Of a DNA stretch of 64,000 bases, positions 27,300-36,345 are shown piece after piece. Source of the DNA: Oceaniferula marina (GTDB lineage Bacteria; Verrucomicrobiota; Verrucomicrobiia; Verrucomicrobiales; Akkermansiaceae); contig NZ_JACBAZ010000002.1 in assembly GCF_013391475.1 (NCBI RefSeq), positions 550,706-614,705 of the forward strand, written 5' to 3'. The position numbers and the translations under genes are program-made. The notes below the pieces were generated by a model. It worked only from the letters and a program-made list of their open reading frames with translations, had not been told where the DNA came from and searched no databases. The number at the start of each line of letters is the position of its first letter. Within the stretch, counting starts at the first letter, position 1.

Positions 27300-28133
27300 T
27301 TAGATTGCCCGGCGTTTTCTGAAGAGCAGGCAGGCTGAGGTCAGCGCCAGAAGGTATGAGGTGCTCGGTTCCGGGATATTGACGACCTCAAAATACACGG
27401 CGTCCAAGGTAGCCAGAGCCGTTTTATTGGCGTTGTTGAAATCCTGGTAGGGGATGTCAGCTGAGAGGGTCAGGGTATAGGTGCCGGGTTCATCAAGAAC
27501 CTCGCTAAGTATCCCGGTGTCCACTGTTTCGACGCCTTCCACGCTGCGAGCATCCCGGTTTGAAATGCCCAGAGTTTGAAACTCGTTAGAGAGGCTCCAT
27601 TCCACTGCGGCTGTGTTTTGATTGCCATTGGCGATCTCGATGGTGTAATTGAGCCAAAGGTTGGCTTGTTTGACTTCTCCGATGCCGAGCTCAAAGGTGA
27701 CGGTGAAGGTGGTCAGGGATCCGGCGCGAATTTTGTCTTCGGTTTCTGGGTTTTCGAAGATTTCCGAATCAACAATATTGGTGTCGGCTCCCCCAAACGG
27801 CCCATTGGAGCTGTCGGTTGCTGGCCAACCTGGTGGACGCGTGGGTGCGCTGCTTACGTTTCCTGCTTCATAGGAAAACTGTCCATCACCGAGATCGCTG
27901 AATTGCATGGCGGATGCAGCTCCTCGGGTCAGCCCTTCATGGTTTCCATTGTACTGTATCGTTTGCTGTGAAAAAATGGGATCGGTGGATGATGTGAAGG
28001 TTTCTTCTGTGCCGTCGACATTGGTCCAAACGCTGAAGTCATCCGATATGACGGTCGCTGCATGAATGGGCATGGTTCCGAGAACCATGGCTCCCAAGGT
28101 GATGGAAGCTAGGTCTATGGATTGGGGAAACAT
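27300..28133 (-). CDS. PEP-CTERM-sorted exported protein
   Basis: N-terminal signal segment (ITLGAMVLGTMPIHAA), a beta-rich middle part of unknown function (about 30-245), and a C-terminal PEP-CTERM tail: IPEPSTSYLLALTSACLLF then RKRR. The tail means export followed by exosortase (EpsH-type) cleavage and surface anchoring or release, so the genome must encode an exosortase, though not in this window. No catalytic motif is seen. It stands downstream of accC but is separated from it by a terminator. Confidence 0.85.
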   Translation of the reverse strand: MFPQSIDLASITLGAMVLGTMPIHAATVISDDFSVWTNVDGTEETFTSSTDPIFSQQTIQYNGNHEGLTRGAASAMQFSDLGDGQFSYEAGNVSSAPTRPPGWPATDSSNGPFGGADTNIVDSEIFENPETEDKIRAGSLTTFTVTFELGIGEVKQANLWLNYTIEIANGNQNTAAVEWSLSNEFQTLGISNRDARSVEGVETVDTGILSEVLDEPGTYTLTLSADIPYQDFNNANKTALATLDAVYFEVVNIPEPSTSYLLALTSACLLFRKRRAI

Positions 28134-28173
28134 GATGATCTTTAAGAGTTGGCCTGTAAGATAGGGTGAAATG

Positions 28174-28205
28174 AAAAGAGCCGCAAGTTGTTACTTGTGG
28201 CTCTG
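28174..28205 (-). terminator. Intrinsic terminator after accC
   Basis: On the minus strand AGAGCCACAAGT and ACTTGCGGCTCT form a 12-bp stem with a short loop, followed by TTTT. Located 28 bp past the accC stop. Confidence 0.75.
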
Positions 28206-28232
28206 GGAAAGGACGGTTTGTAGGATCGAAGG

Positions 28233-29588
28233 TTAATATCCCCGCTCTTCGATGTAATCGGCGACCCATTCGATGCCGTATTCGCCATTGATGAAGTCTG
28301 GGTGGTCGATGATCTCCTGCTGGAAGGGAATCGTGGTTTTGATGCCTTCGATGGTGAACTCGGAGAGTGCCCGTTTCATGCGTTTGATGGCAATGTCCCG
28401 GGTGGCAGCCGTAACGATCAGCTTGGCAATCATGGAGTCGTAGTATGGCGGGACCGTGTAGCCTGAGTAGACATGGGTGTCGACTCGCACGCCTTTGCCT
28501 CCCGGAGTATACCAGAGTTTGATGGTGCCCGGGCTTGGGCAGAAGTTGTTGTAGGGGTCTTCTGCGTTGATCCGGCATTCGATGGAGTGGCCGCGCGGGT
28601 TTTGTTTGAGAACGTGATCGGAGATCGATTCACCGGCTGCAATCCGGACTTGCTCTTTGATGAGTTCACAACCCATGACTTCCTCGGTCACCGGGTGTTC
28701 CACCTGGATCCGGGTGTTCATTTCCATGAAATAGAAGTTTTCTGCCTTTTCATCGACGAGGTATTCGATGGTTCCTGCATTTTCGTAGCCGATGGCAGAG
28801 ATCAAGCTGACTGATGCCTCTGCCATTTGTTGGCGGAGTTCGTCGGAGATCAGAGGTGACGGGCATTCCTCGATGATTTTCTGGTTGCGGCGCTGCATCG
28901 AGCAGTCGCGCTCGCCGAGTTGGACGAAGTGACCGTGGGTGTCACCGAGGACCTGAATTTCGATATGGTGTGGGCGCAGGACCAGCTTTTCGAGGTAGCA
29001 GTCACCGTTGTTGAAGCATTGGATGGCTTCCTGGCTTGCTTGATTGTAGAGGTCGACGAAACTTTCTTCATCCATGCAGGGGCGCATTCCGCGGCCACCA
29101 CCGCCGGCGGTGGCTTTGATCATAACGGGGAAGCCGATTTCACGTGCGAGTTCCAGCCCGTGTTCGGCGGACTCGACGATGCCTTCGGATCCTGGGGTGA
29201 CTGGCACGCCATTTGCGAGGGCCGTTTCGCGGGCGGTATTTTTATCGCCCATTTTCCGAATCACTTCGGCGGATGGTCCGATGAATTTGATATTGCAGCT
29301 TTCGCAGATTTCGACAAAGCGGGCATTTTCCGAGAGGAAACCGTATCCAGGGTGAATGGCATCGGCTCCGGTTACTTCGGCAGCGGCAATGATGCGGTCC
29401 GGTTTGAGGTAGCTGTCTTTACTCGGCCCGGGGCCGATGCAGACCGCCTCGTCGGCGAGCTGGACATGCATGGAGTCGACATCTGCTTCAGAGTAGACGG
29501 CGACGGAGGCAACTCCGAGTTCGCGGCAGGCGCGGATGATGCGCAGGGCGATTTCCCCGCGGTTGGCAACCAAAACTTTGTTGAACAT
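28233..29588 (-). CDS. accC: Acetyl-CoA carboxylase, biotin carboxylase subunit
   Basis: ATP-grasp enzyme, starting MFNKVLVANRGEIALRIIRA. It shows YGFLSENARF, KIKATAGGGGRGMR-type glycine loop (MIKATAGGGGRGMR), YLEKLVLRPHHIEIQVLGD, LGERDCSMQRRNQKI, FYFMEMNTRIQVEHPVTEE and GHSIECRINAEDP. It carboxylates biotin on AccB using ATP and bicarbonate, the first step of fatty-acid synthesis. The 451-aa length is normal. ATG 29588 is preferred over 29606. It follows accB by 79 bp in the usual accBC order. Confidence 0.96.
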   Translation of the reverse strand: MFNKVLVANRGEIALRIIRACRELGVASVAVYSEADVDSMHVQLADEAVCIGPGPSKDSYLKPDRIIAAAEVTGADAIHPGYGFLSENARFVEICESCNIKFIGPSAEVIRKMGDKNTARETALANGVPVTPGSEGIVESAEHGLELAREIGFPVMIKATAGGGGRGMRPCMDEESFVDLYNQASQEAIQCFNNGDCYLEKLVLRPHHIEIQVLGDTHGHFVQLGERDCSMQRRNQKIIEECPSPLISDELRQQMAEASVSLISAIGYENAGTIEYLVDEKAENFYFMEMNTRIQVEHPVTEEVMGCELIKEQVRIAAGESISDHVLKQNPRGHSIECRINAEDPYNNFCPSPGTIKLWYTPGGKGVRVDTHVYSGYTVPPYYDSMIAKLIVTAATRDIAIKRMKRALSEFTIEGIKTTIPFQQEIIDHPDFINGEYGIEWVADYIEERGY

Positions 29589-29667
29589 GTGACTGGATGG
29601 ATTCAAATCTCAAAAGGCGCCACCCTTATGTCGGGTGCGGGTCTTTTGAAGGAAAAGAGGGGTGGTT

Positions 29668-30207
29668 TTATTGGATTTGGAAAAGAGGGTCACCGAATTG
29701 AACCGGGTCGCCGTCTTTGGCCACGATGGCCGTGATGGTTCCAGAGGTTTCCGCTTCGATCTCGTTCATGACCTTCATGGCTTCAATGATGCAGAGTGTT
29801 TGTCCGACACTGACGGTGTCGCCCACTTTGACATAAGGGGCGGCATCCGGAGAGGATGAGGAGTAGAAGGTTCCAACCATGGGCGCGGTGATGGCATTGC
29901 CGGCTGGTTCCGGGGCACTGTCGGCGGCCGGGCTTGCCGATGGAGTGGCGGCCGGGGCGGCGGGAGCCGGGGCTGCTGCAGGAATGGCAAGCACTTCACC
30001 ACCTTTTTTGAGTTTGAGGTTAACCCCTTCCTCTTCGAGGTGGAAATAAGAGAGTTCATGCTCGTTCATGAGCTCGACGATTTTGCGAATTTCTTTTAGG
30101 TCCACGGTAATGGTCTGGGTTTGAATGAGTAAGGTGGCTTCGGGCGGTTTTTGAAGCCCTTGTTGAGCCCTGATGATGTTGTTATTTCGTTTGTCAGGTT
30201 TTGCCAC
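29668..30207 (-). CDS. accB: Acetyl-CoA carboxylase, biotin carboxyl carrier protein
   Basis: The C-terminal biotinyl domain has APMVGTFYSSSSPDAAPYVKVGD and the biotin-attachment motif IIEAMKVMNEIEAE. The N-terminal helix is IRKIVELMNEHELSYFHLEEEG, and the linker is Ala/Pro-rich. Carries biotin between AccC and the carboxyltransferase. The annotated start is GTG 30207 and adds about 35 residues before the conserved VDLKEIRKIV; no ATG lies nearer, so the start is uncertain. First gene of the accBC pair, divergent from the 30443 gene. Confidence 0.93.
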   Translation of the reverse strand: MAKPDKRNNNIIRAQQGLQKPPEATLLIQTQTITVDLKEIRKIVELMNEHELSYFHLEEEGVNLKLKKGGEVLAIPAAAPAPAAPAATPSASPAADSAPEPAGNAITAPMVGTFYSSSSPDAAPYVKVGDTVSVGQTLCIIEAMKVMNEIEAETSGTITAIVAKDGDPVQFGDPLFQIQ

Positions 30208-30442
30208 AGTTTTGACGACAATTTCTTGGCGACAACTGTAGATGGGTTCCCAACATTCAGCTCACTGCATGAGCCATGCAGTGGTGCTGGTGATGCGAGG
30301 GAGCATAATGCCTGGCGATGGAGGAAGTCAAGAAGGATGGTGGTATGGCTGAGCTTGCTGTCACGATTTGTTTTGTCGTTCAGTGACATTCATCGTTTGT
30401 CAGTTTGCAGTTGGCTGTGTTTTTTGCCAGATTGGCCATCTG

Positions 30443-31498
30443 ATGATCTCGCGTAAGAAAATCCACTATGAAATCACGCCGTCGATGTGGCAGTATCTTT
30501 ACCACTTCGGGCGTTATTCCGAGATTCCCATGGTGTATGAGGATTTATTGCGGTTCACCGAGGCGATGCCCTACGAGGATCCGGACGGGAATGAAACCTT
30601 ATGGCTGACCGTGATGTATCCTCCGGAAGTGATGATGGAGCTTCGTCCCCAGTTGACCCAGATCTATGCCGCTTTGAAGGTGGGTGGAGAAGTGGCGCAC
30701 CACGAGCATTTGCTGGTCGATCGGATTGACTACGGTGAGTTTGGCAACTCCCGTCCGTTCCGCATCCGGATTACCAACCAGTATAATGACAACTCCGATT
30801 ATTTTTATGTTAAAACTGCGGATGCTTCGCGGATTTTTGGCCTTGAGCTTGAGTATTGTCTGTCGCCGAACCGAATCAATTATCTGGTTCGAGGAAACAC
30901 CCTGATTGAAGAGCATATCGTGGGGGTTCCGGGTGATGTGTTTCTTCAGGATTATTTACCGAAACCGGACCTCGACCGGGTGCGGGTGGCCAAAGAGTAT
31001 GTGAAATTTATCGAGCGTTGTTTCATCCGCTTGTTGGGCGATATGCGCTCGGTCAACTATGTGGTTCAGGTGACTCCGGATTTTGAAAAAGTGCAGTACC
31101 GGGTGAGGCCGATTGATTTCGATCAGCAAAGCTACCAAGGGAATGGGAATGTGTATTTGGCTTATCGTTTTGGCAGCAACCATGCGGTGACCCAGATGAG
31201 TTTCCGTCAGGTGAACCGGACAACCATTGCCCAGTATGCCGAGGAAGAGCGCCAGCAGATGGTTCAACGGGCGGTGCTCTCGAAACGTCGCCTGCGTGCC
31301 GTGCTCAAGGTGATGGCTCAGGAAGATATTTCACCAGAGAAAAATGTGGCGAGGTTGCGGCAGGACCTGGGAGAAATCCACCAAACGTCGACCTTTGATC
31401 CATGCAAAACCATGGGGCAGCTGACCCAGGCGCATATCCAGTACATGCTGGAAAACCCAAATTTCTCTTACCAGAAACGGCAGCGGTTCAAACCCTGA
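30443..31498 (+). CDS. Conserved cytosolic protein of unknown function
   Basis: A 351-aa soluble protein without signal peptide or membrane helix. Starting at ATG 30443 gives MISRKKIHYEITPSMWQYL; the frame extends 25 codons upstream but that part is hydrophobic and atypical. Features: an acidic-aromatic N-terminal half, RVRPIDFDQQSY in the middle (the IDFDQ sequence recalls a kinase metal-binding motif but nothing else supports a kinase), and a helical C-terminus rich in Arg/Gln. I do not recognise the family. A palindromic element starts 25 bp after the stop. Confidence 0.8.
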   Translation: MISRKKIHYEITPSMWQYLYHFGRYSEIPMVYEDLLRFTEAMPYEDPDGNETLWLTVMYPPEVMMELRPQLTQIYAALKVGGEVAHHEHLLVDRIDYGEFGNSRPFRIRITNQYNDNSDYFYVKTADASRIFGLELEYCLSPNRINYLVRGNTLIEEHIVGVPGDVFLQDYLPKPDLDRVRVAKEYVKFIERCFIRLLGDMRSVNYVVQVTPDFEKVQYRVRPIDFDQQSYQGNGNVYLAYRFGSNHAVTQMSFRQVNRTTIAQYAEEERQQMVQRAVLSKRRLRAVLKVMAQEDISPEKNVARLRQDLGEIHQTSTFDPCKTMGQLTQAHIQYMLENPNFSYQKRQRFKP

Positions 31499-31522
31499 AA
31501 CCGCGAGCTGGTTGAGCTTCTA

Positions 31523-31729
31523 ATACCATTCTCCCAGTTAAATTGGCAGAATGGTTTGAGTTTAGGATGATGAGTCAGTCAGCAAGCTGAATGGCAAAGG
31601 GACACTGAATCTTTTAGATTTTACCGTTGTTGCGCGTCGGTTGCATAGCCCGCTATGCGCCTTCCTTGCGCCTAGTTAAAATCGAAAACCTTCAGTGCCA
31701 TTCAGCCAATTTAACTGATCAAATGGTAT
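31523..31729 (+). repeat. Palindromic intergenic element, family 1, variant A, copy 1
   Basis: Termini are ATACCATT and AATGGTAT. Inside these, AGTTAAATTGGC pairs with GCCAATTTAACT, GCTGAATGGCA with TGCCATTCAGC, CACTGAA with TTCAGTG, and GATTTTA with TAAAATC. The apex is GCATAG-CCCG-CTATGC (31643-31658), followed by GCCTTCCTTGCGCC. The whole 207 bp can therefore fold into one long interrupted hairpin. It is intergenic and non-coding. Confidence 0.9.
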
Positions 31730-31755
31730 GAGCCAGGGCTGCAAAAAGGAGGCAA

Positions 31756-31789
31756 AGAAAAACCCTCCCGTGGGTGACACGGAAGGGTT
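31756..31789 (-). terminator. Intrinsic terminator after rpmE
   Basis: On the minus strand AACCCTtCCGTG pairs with CACGGgAGGGTT, followed by TTTTTC. It lies about 60 bp after the bL31 stop codon and before element copy 1. Confidence 0.8.
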
Positions 31790-31850
31790 GGGAAAAGTCG
31801 ATTGAAGCTCGTGCGGGAGTTTGTGATTCCTGACGAGCTTGTTTGCCTGA

Positions 31851-32123
31851 TTAGGCTTTGAGCTTGGGCTTGCCAGCACGGCGAACAGCACCAAAGCGCT
31901 TCTGGAACTTGTCAATACGCCCGGCGGTGTCAACAAACTGCTTCTGCCCTGTGAAGAACGGGTGGGTGTCCGAAGTGACACCTGCAGAGATGATGTAGTG
32001 ATCCACACCGTCGATTTGTTCGATCTTGTCGGACTTGGTGGTGGAGCGGGTGATGAAGCGGTGACCTGTGGTCATATCTTGGAAGACGACAGGATGGTAT
32101 TCTGGATGAATATCTGATTTCAT
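31851..32123 (-). CDS. rpmE2: Large ribosomal subunit protein bL31, type B
   Basis: Starts MKSDIHPEYHPVVFQD and has SDTHPFFTGQKQFVDTAGRIDKFQKRFG, the bL31 consensus. The zinc-binding Cys pairs of type A are absent, which is the type B (YkgM-like, zinc-independent) form. In other bacteria type B is a zinc-starvation alternate; here no type A copy is visible in the window, so it may simply be the housekeeping protein. The basic C-terminal tail KPKLKA is as expected. The gene stands alone with its own terminator, between two inverted copies of the family 1 element. Confidence 0.95.
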   Translation of the reverse strand: MKSDIHPEYHPVVFQDMTTGHRFITRSTTKSDKIEQIDGVDHYIISAGVTSDTHPFFTGQKQFVDTAGRIDKFQKRFGAVRRAGKPKLKA

Positions 32124-32169
32124 GATCTTTATTGGTTACTGCCACCACGTTTCCGACGCGGCGGGACGG

Positions 32170-32199
32170 GGAAAATGCATGATCTTGGCGATGTGTCAA
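32170..32199 (-). promoter_or_regulatory. Candidate sigma-70 promoter of rpmE
   Basis: On the minus strand a perfect -35 TTGACA (32194-32199) lies about 70 bp upstream of the rpmE ATG. The -10 position 16-17 bp downstream reads CATTTT or GCATTT, a poor match. The assignment rests mainly on the -35 box and the location. Confidence 0.4.
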
Positions 32200-32228
32200 G
32201 CGACAACCTACAGATGTCGGAGAAATTG

Positions 32229-32434
32229 TACCATTTGAGTGGTTAAATTGGCTGAATGGCACTGAAGGTTTTCGATTTTAACTAGGCGCAAGGAAGGCGC
32301 ATAGCGGGCTATGCAACCGACGCGCAACAACGGTAAAATCTAAAAGACTCAGTGCCCCCTTGGCATTCAGCTTGCTGACTGACTCATCATCCTAAACGCA
32401 AACCATTCTGCCAATTTAACTGGGAGAATAGTAT
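32229..32434 (-). repeat. Palindromic intergenic element, family 1, variant A, copy 2 (inverted)
   Basis: Reverse orientation relative to copy 1. Termini are TACCATT and AATAGTAT, with the same nested arms and the apex at 32299-32314. Near identity over 200 bp to copies 1 and 3, with a few substitutions. Together with copy 1 it brackets rpmE as an inverted pair about 500 bp apart. It fills most of the 328-bp gap between rpmE and the DUF6288 gene. Confidence 0.9.
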
Positions 32435-32451
32435 TATCCTTGATTGCAGGG

Positions 32452-35094
32452 CTATTCGACATCGATTTCCCGGATGGTTAGTGCGATTCCCTCCTCTTTA
32501 AACGGCTGGTCGAAGTCGAGTCGCAGGTAGCGGGCCATCTGGGGCTCAGCAAGCGAGATGGTTTGCTGTGCAGAAAAGGTATCCCAATGGACATCGGCCA
32601 CGGTGCGTGGCGCTGCGGTCAGTGAGTTAGACACCTTGACGGTAGCATGTTTTGGCGAGCTGGCATCGCGGGCGAAGGTGAGTAGCACGCTGGAGAGTTT
32701 GGTCTCCTGTCCGAGGTCGATGACGATGAAATGCGGGTATCCTGAGGCATCCTGACCGACATCGGTCAGCCAGCTTTGCCCCGGATCGTGGTCGATGGCG
32801 TAGTAGGCACGGCGCAGGGCTTCCTCTGGCTGTTGGTGGCCGGAGGCTGCGAGGACTTTCCATCCGGCTTTTGCGGGGCCGAATTGGAATTCACTGATCT
32901 CCCCCGGTTTGATGCTGCCGGTTGAGTAGGATCTGGCCTTGACGGTTCCTCCGTTTGGTAGATCGAGGGCTTGTTCGTAGAGTGAGGATTCCTTGCTCGG
33001 AGGGGATCCGTCCAGGGTGTAGCGGATCGATGGGCCGGGGACTTTACACGATAGCTGCACCTTGCCATCGCGAGCGCGGCGGGCGATCACCGGGCTTGGA
33101 GGCGTGGGCAGATCGGAAACGTTGAGCCAGTTGCGTTGATTACCTCCGGTAATGAAGAGGGACTTCTCAGGGGCGGCTAATACCAGCGCGTAGGTGGCGG
33201 AGATCAAGTCATCGGTTCCCATGTAGGGAGCGCCCATATGCGGCGTGGTAAAGCGCAGTCCGTAGCCTGGTTGCCAGGCGAGGGCGAACCACCAGCCATA
33301 TGCATTCATCACCTCGTTGTAGGCTTCGGGGTTGCAGAGGTTCAGTCCGAGCAAGCCGAGCGACCCGCCGGGTTCGCCGTATGCGTGGGAGTTTCTGATC
33401 CATGGGTAACTTTGGCGCATGAAGCCGGTCATTGCTTGTTCCATGTCCTTGCGTTCTCCACGGAGATGGGCCGCCATGGCAAACAGGCCGGTGCGCGACC
33501 AGAACTCGCCTTTGTCTTTGTAGGAGGCATTGTACCCCAGTGATCCGTGCCCACCTTGCGAGGGATCGGACCACGAGTGTTCCATGTAGGGAAGCAGGGT
33601 TTCCCAGAGGCCGGAGCGGATGCCGCATTTTTCTGCCAGGGCATCGAATACCAGGGCGTGGCAGGCCGGGGCGACCAAAGCTTTTTGACCATAGGGCAAG
33701 CCGCCGATCCCGTGACCGAGGCAGGCCATTCCCCATTTACTGGTGTGGGTGCCGCTGAGCACCCAGTTGAGGATGGCTGAGCAGTATGGAAGCACGCGTG
33801 AGTCGCCAGTGGCGAGGTAGTATTCGCAGAACAGAATGCCGGCATAGGATGAGTGCCAAAAGCCGAGCCCCCCATAGTTTTCAGGTTCGGGGTATTTATT
33901 CAGAAACCAGTCGACCGCTTGTTTGACGCGTGGGGCGTGGGCAGGGTCTTTTGTCGCTAGCAGAGCGAGGGCCGCAAAGGAGGTTCGGATCGGACCTCGC
34001 CAGCTGCCGTCTTTTTGTTGGTTGGTGCAGAGATACTGGACCAGTTCCTGGTGTAGGTTCGCTTTGTCCTTGCTGTTGGTGATGGATGAAAAGTCCATCG
34101 ATTGTGTGAGTCTGCAATTTAAGGTTACCGGGCGCCCTTTGCGTAGGACCACCAGATTGACCTGTCCACGCCCGACCGGTGGTTTGCTTGACCAGGCTGC
34201 GGCAACCGCCCGGCCGAGAACTGCCTCGTGGCTGTGGTAAAACCATGCCCATCCCGGGCGGAGGTCGTTCATGGGTAAGGGCTGGCGGTTGACCCCGACG
34301 ATCATGTCACCGGCTTTCAACCCGGCTTTGGCTGCGGGGCTGTTTTCCCTGACATTCATGATGGTGAGAACCCGCTGGCGGTGCTCGGTCATGGCATCGA
34401 ATCCGAGGGACCCGGCACCGAGTTGGTCTGGGCCGTTGCCGCCGTTGGAGCGGCCGAAGAGTTTGCCGGACGGGGCACTGAACAGTCGGCTCCATGAAAT
34501 GCCGGAGACGACGAGTGGGGCGTTACCGGTGACTTTCAGGCTGATCTGAACTTTTTTGCCAATGAGCTGGGTCATTGTACTGGGGGACAGCACGACCCAG
34601 TTGCGGTGAGTTTGCAGTGCGTCAGGGCGGAGTGTTGATTTGGCGCTTCCCTTCAGGCTGGCGATCGCCCGTTTATTTCCAGGTTCATGGACGTTGAGTT
34701 CCCATGAGCTTCTGCCGTTTTTAGTGAGTCCCAGATGATCCAGGCTGAGGACACCGGTCCAGTGGCCTTTCTTTTTGGGTTCGGCTTTTTGTTCTTTTTC
34801 GGTGAGCTCTGGGATGGTGAGTTCACAGCTCAGAGTTGTTCCCGGGGTGATGGCGGTGTGGGCCAGTTTCTGTTGATACTGGTCCTGACCATGCCAAGTC
34901 AGGCAGGCCTCCTTATCCCCGTCGCTGACTTTCCATTTTTGTGGAACGGCCGGGGTGTCGGCCTTGGCATTTTTTGGTGGTGCCAGTGTGGGGTTGGGTA
35001 AGTCGAGCTCCAAGGCCTGAGCCGTTGGGGCCCACGCTGCGGCGATGGCCACAGATACGGACAAAGTCTTTTTGATCAATTCATGTGTGTGCAC
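32452..35094 (-). CDS. Large secreted DUF6288/PDZ protein with chitobiase-like and discoidin-like C-terminal domains
   Basis: Signal peptide about 8-28 (KTLSVSVAIAAAWAPTAQA). A beta-rich domain to about 190 is followed by a PDZ domain (about 215-330, VRENSPAAKAGLKAGDMIVGVNRQPL). A central alpha/alpha toroid-like region (about 345-660) carries CTNQQKDGSWRGP, YGGLGFWHSSYAG and FWSRTGLFAMAAHLRGE, matching DUF6288. A CHB_HEX-type segment (GPSIRYTLDGSPPS...VKARSY) comes next, then an F5/8C discoidin-like domain (about 755-880, FIVIDLGQETKLSSVLLTF, RYLRLDF). Probably a periplasmic or surface protein that binds or processes polysaccharide. No catalytic residue is assigned. Confidence 0.85.
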   Translation of the reverse strand: MHTHELIKKTLSVSVAIAAAWAPTAQALELDLPNPTLAPPKNAKADTPAVPQKWKVSDGDKEACLTWHGQDQYQQKLAHTAITPGTTLSCELTIPELTEKEQKAEPKKKGHWTGVLSLDHLGLTKNGRSSWELNVHEPGNKRAIASLKGSAKSTLRPDALQTHRNWVVLSPSTMTQLIGKKVQISLKVTGNAPLVVSGISWSRLFSAPSGKLFGRSNGGNGPDQLGAGSLGFDAMTEHRQRVLTIMNVRENSPAAKAGLKAGDMIVGVNRQPLPMNDLRPGWAWFYHSHEAVLGRAVAAAWSSKPPVGRGQVNLVVLRKGRPVTLNCRLTQSMDFSSITNSKDKANLHQELVQYLCTNQQKDGSWRGPIRTSFAALALLATKDPAHAPRVKQAVDWFLNKYPEPENYGGLGFWHSSYAGILFCEYYLATGDSRVLPYCSAILNWVLSGTHTSKWGMACLGHGIGGLPYGQKALVAPACHALVFDALAEKCGIRSGLWETLLPYMEHSWSDPSQGGHGSLGYNASYKDKGEFWSRTGLFAMAAHLRGERKDMEQAMTGFMRQSYPWIRNSHAYGEPGGSLGLLGLNLCNPEAYNEVMNAYGWWFALAWQPGYGLRFTTPHMGAPYMGTDDLISATYALVLAAPEKSLFITGGNQRNWLNVSDLPTPPSPVIARRARDGKVQLSCKVPGPSIRYTLDGSPPSKESSLYEQALDLPNGGTVKARSYSTGSIKPGEISEFQFGPAKAGWKVLAASGHQQPEEALRRAYYAIDHDPGQSWLTDVGQDASGYPHFIVIDLGQETKLSSVLLTFARDASSPKHATVKVSNSLTAAPRTVADVHWDTFSAQQTISLAEPQMARYLRLDFDQPFKEEGIALTIREIDVE

Positions 35095-35212
35095 GGTGAA
35101 AGGAACGTAAGCAGACTGGGCTGACTTTCACGATCTTTTCTTTCATTGCGGTTGGCTGTGCGTGCCCCGGTATGTTTCGTATCAGTTCGGGGAGAATGGG
35201 ATCAGTGGTAGA

Positions 35213-35243
35213 AAGCAAAAACCCCTGAACTTGTCAGGGGGTG
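35213..35243 (-). terminator. Intrinsic terminator after the sigma/anti-sigma genes
   Basis: On the minus strand CCCCTGA and TCAGGGG pair around CAAGT and are followed by TTTTTGCTTT. Located about 55 bp after the anti-sigma stop codon. Confidence 0.8.
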
Positions 35244-35295
35244 CTATGAGGCCCTCGCGGTGGGCGAAAAAAGTGGGCAATGAAGTGTGAGCCCG

Positions 35296-36345
35296 CTAAA
35301 AATAGCGGATGATCTCGTCTTTGCTGGTGGTTTCTTTTTTGGCAAAGAGCAGGTAGGTGTTTTCGCGGTCCCGCCAACACGTCATGTTCCATCCGGTTTT
35401 CGGGCAATGTTTGCAGTCTCCTTTGCGGATCTCATCCATCCCAGGTAAGTGCGCATCGTTGATGTGGTCGTTATTGATGACGACCAAATGCACTTTATGG
35501 CCTGAGTTTTTAACGAAACAGACCAAAGAGGCCGGCATGCTGCCTGCGATCTGAATTTTTTTACAGCCCGCGACCTTCATACCCTTCAATCCGCTGGGGA
35601 GGCGTTGGGGGGCTGGTAATTGGTGATCGGTGAGCCAGTTGTTGACGTGATGGATTTGCGGGTTGGTCACATCGAGTGAGAGCTGTGTGCTCAGAAGCAT
35701 CTGGGCTGCTTCGCGTTGGACATCATAGGATGAGAGCTTGCGTGCGTCCGTAGCCGTGTTGGCCTGGGAACCAGTCGATGGTTTGCCGAGGTCGATTTGC
35801 AGGGCGAGGAACACGCCGAAAGCCACGGCTGCAGCGAGAGGGGCGATCCGCCACCATTGGCGTCTTGTTCTTTGGTGGGGGGCTCCTTGATGGGTGAGGG
35901 GCTCCTGAGCCTCAGGCATGGGTTCGATATTCGCAACAGGGAGTTCCGGGGTTTCGGTCTGAGCGACGAGGCTGGAATGATCCTGTTTTTCCTGCATGTG
36001 CATGGCGGCCAGAATTTGGTCGCGTAGTCCGGCGGGAGGTTCGACATGGGAGAGGGCGTCACTGAGTGCGGCGTCCATCTCGGCCTCCATTGCAGGATCG
36101 TTTGGTTTTTCACCGTGCATGACCGCGAGAATGTGCATTCGGAGTTCATCAGGAATCTCGAGCTCGCAGAGAGCGGAGGCGAATGCGGAGTCGGTCGCAC
36201 GTTCGTCGGCGAGCCATTCGCCGAGTTCGCGGTCTTCGACAGCCATCTGCAGAGCTTCAGCAAAATCGGCATCTGCAGCATCCGCTCCGTCCGGGCGAAA
36301 ACTGTGCAAAATAAATTGTGCTTGTTGTTTATCCATGGCGTTCAA
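35296..36345 (-). CDS. Anti-sigma factor-like single-pass membrane protein
   Basis: A cytosolic N-terminus (1-150) with two repeated helical segments, each of the form D-E-L-R-x-x-I-L-A-x-M-H (PDELRMHILAVMHGE and PAGLRDQILAAMHMQE). One transmembrane helix follows (about residues 165-185, IAPLAAAVAFGVFLALQI), then a periplasmic domain of about 160 aa with CKHCPKTGWNMTCW. No zinc-binding ZAS motif is seen. The start overlaps the end of the sigma gene by 17 bp (or 8 bp from ATG 36336), implying translational coupling. This is the classic layout for an anti-sigma factor holding an ECF sigma at the membrane. Confidence 0.8.
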   Translation of the reverse strand: MNAMDKQQAQFILHSFRPDGADAADADFAEALQMAVEDRELGEWLADERATDSAFASALCELEIPDELRMHILAVMHGEKPNDPAMEAEMDAALSDALSHVEPPAGLRDQILAAMHMQEKQDHSSLVAQTETPELPVANIEPMPEAQEPLTHQGAPHQRTRRQWWRIAPLAAAVAFGVFLALQIDLGKPSTGSQANTATDARKLSSYDVQREAAQMLLSTQLSLDVTNPQIHHVNNWLTDHQLPAPQRLPSGLKGMKVAGCKKIQIAGSMPASLVCFVKNSGHKVHLVVINNDHINDAHLPGMDEIRKGDCKHCPKTGWNMTCWRDRENTYLLFAKKETTSKDEIIRYF

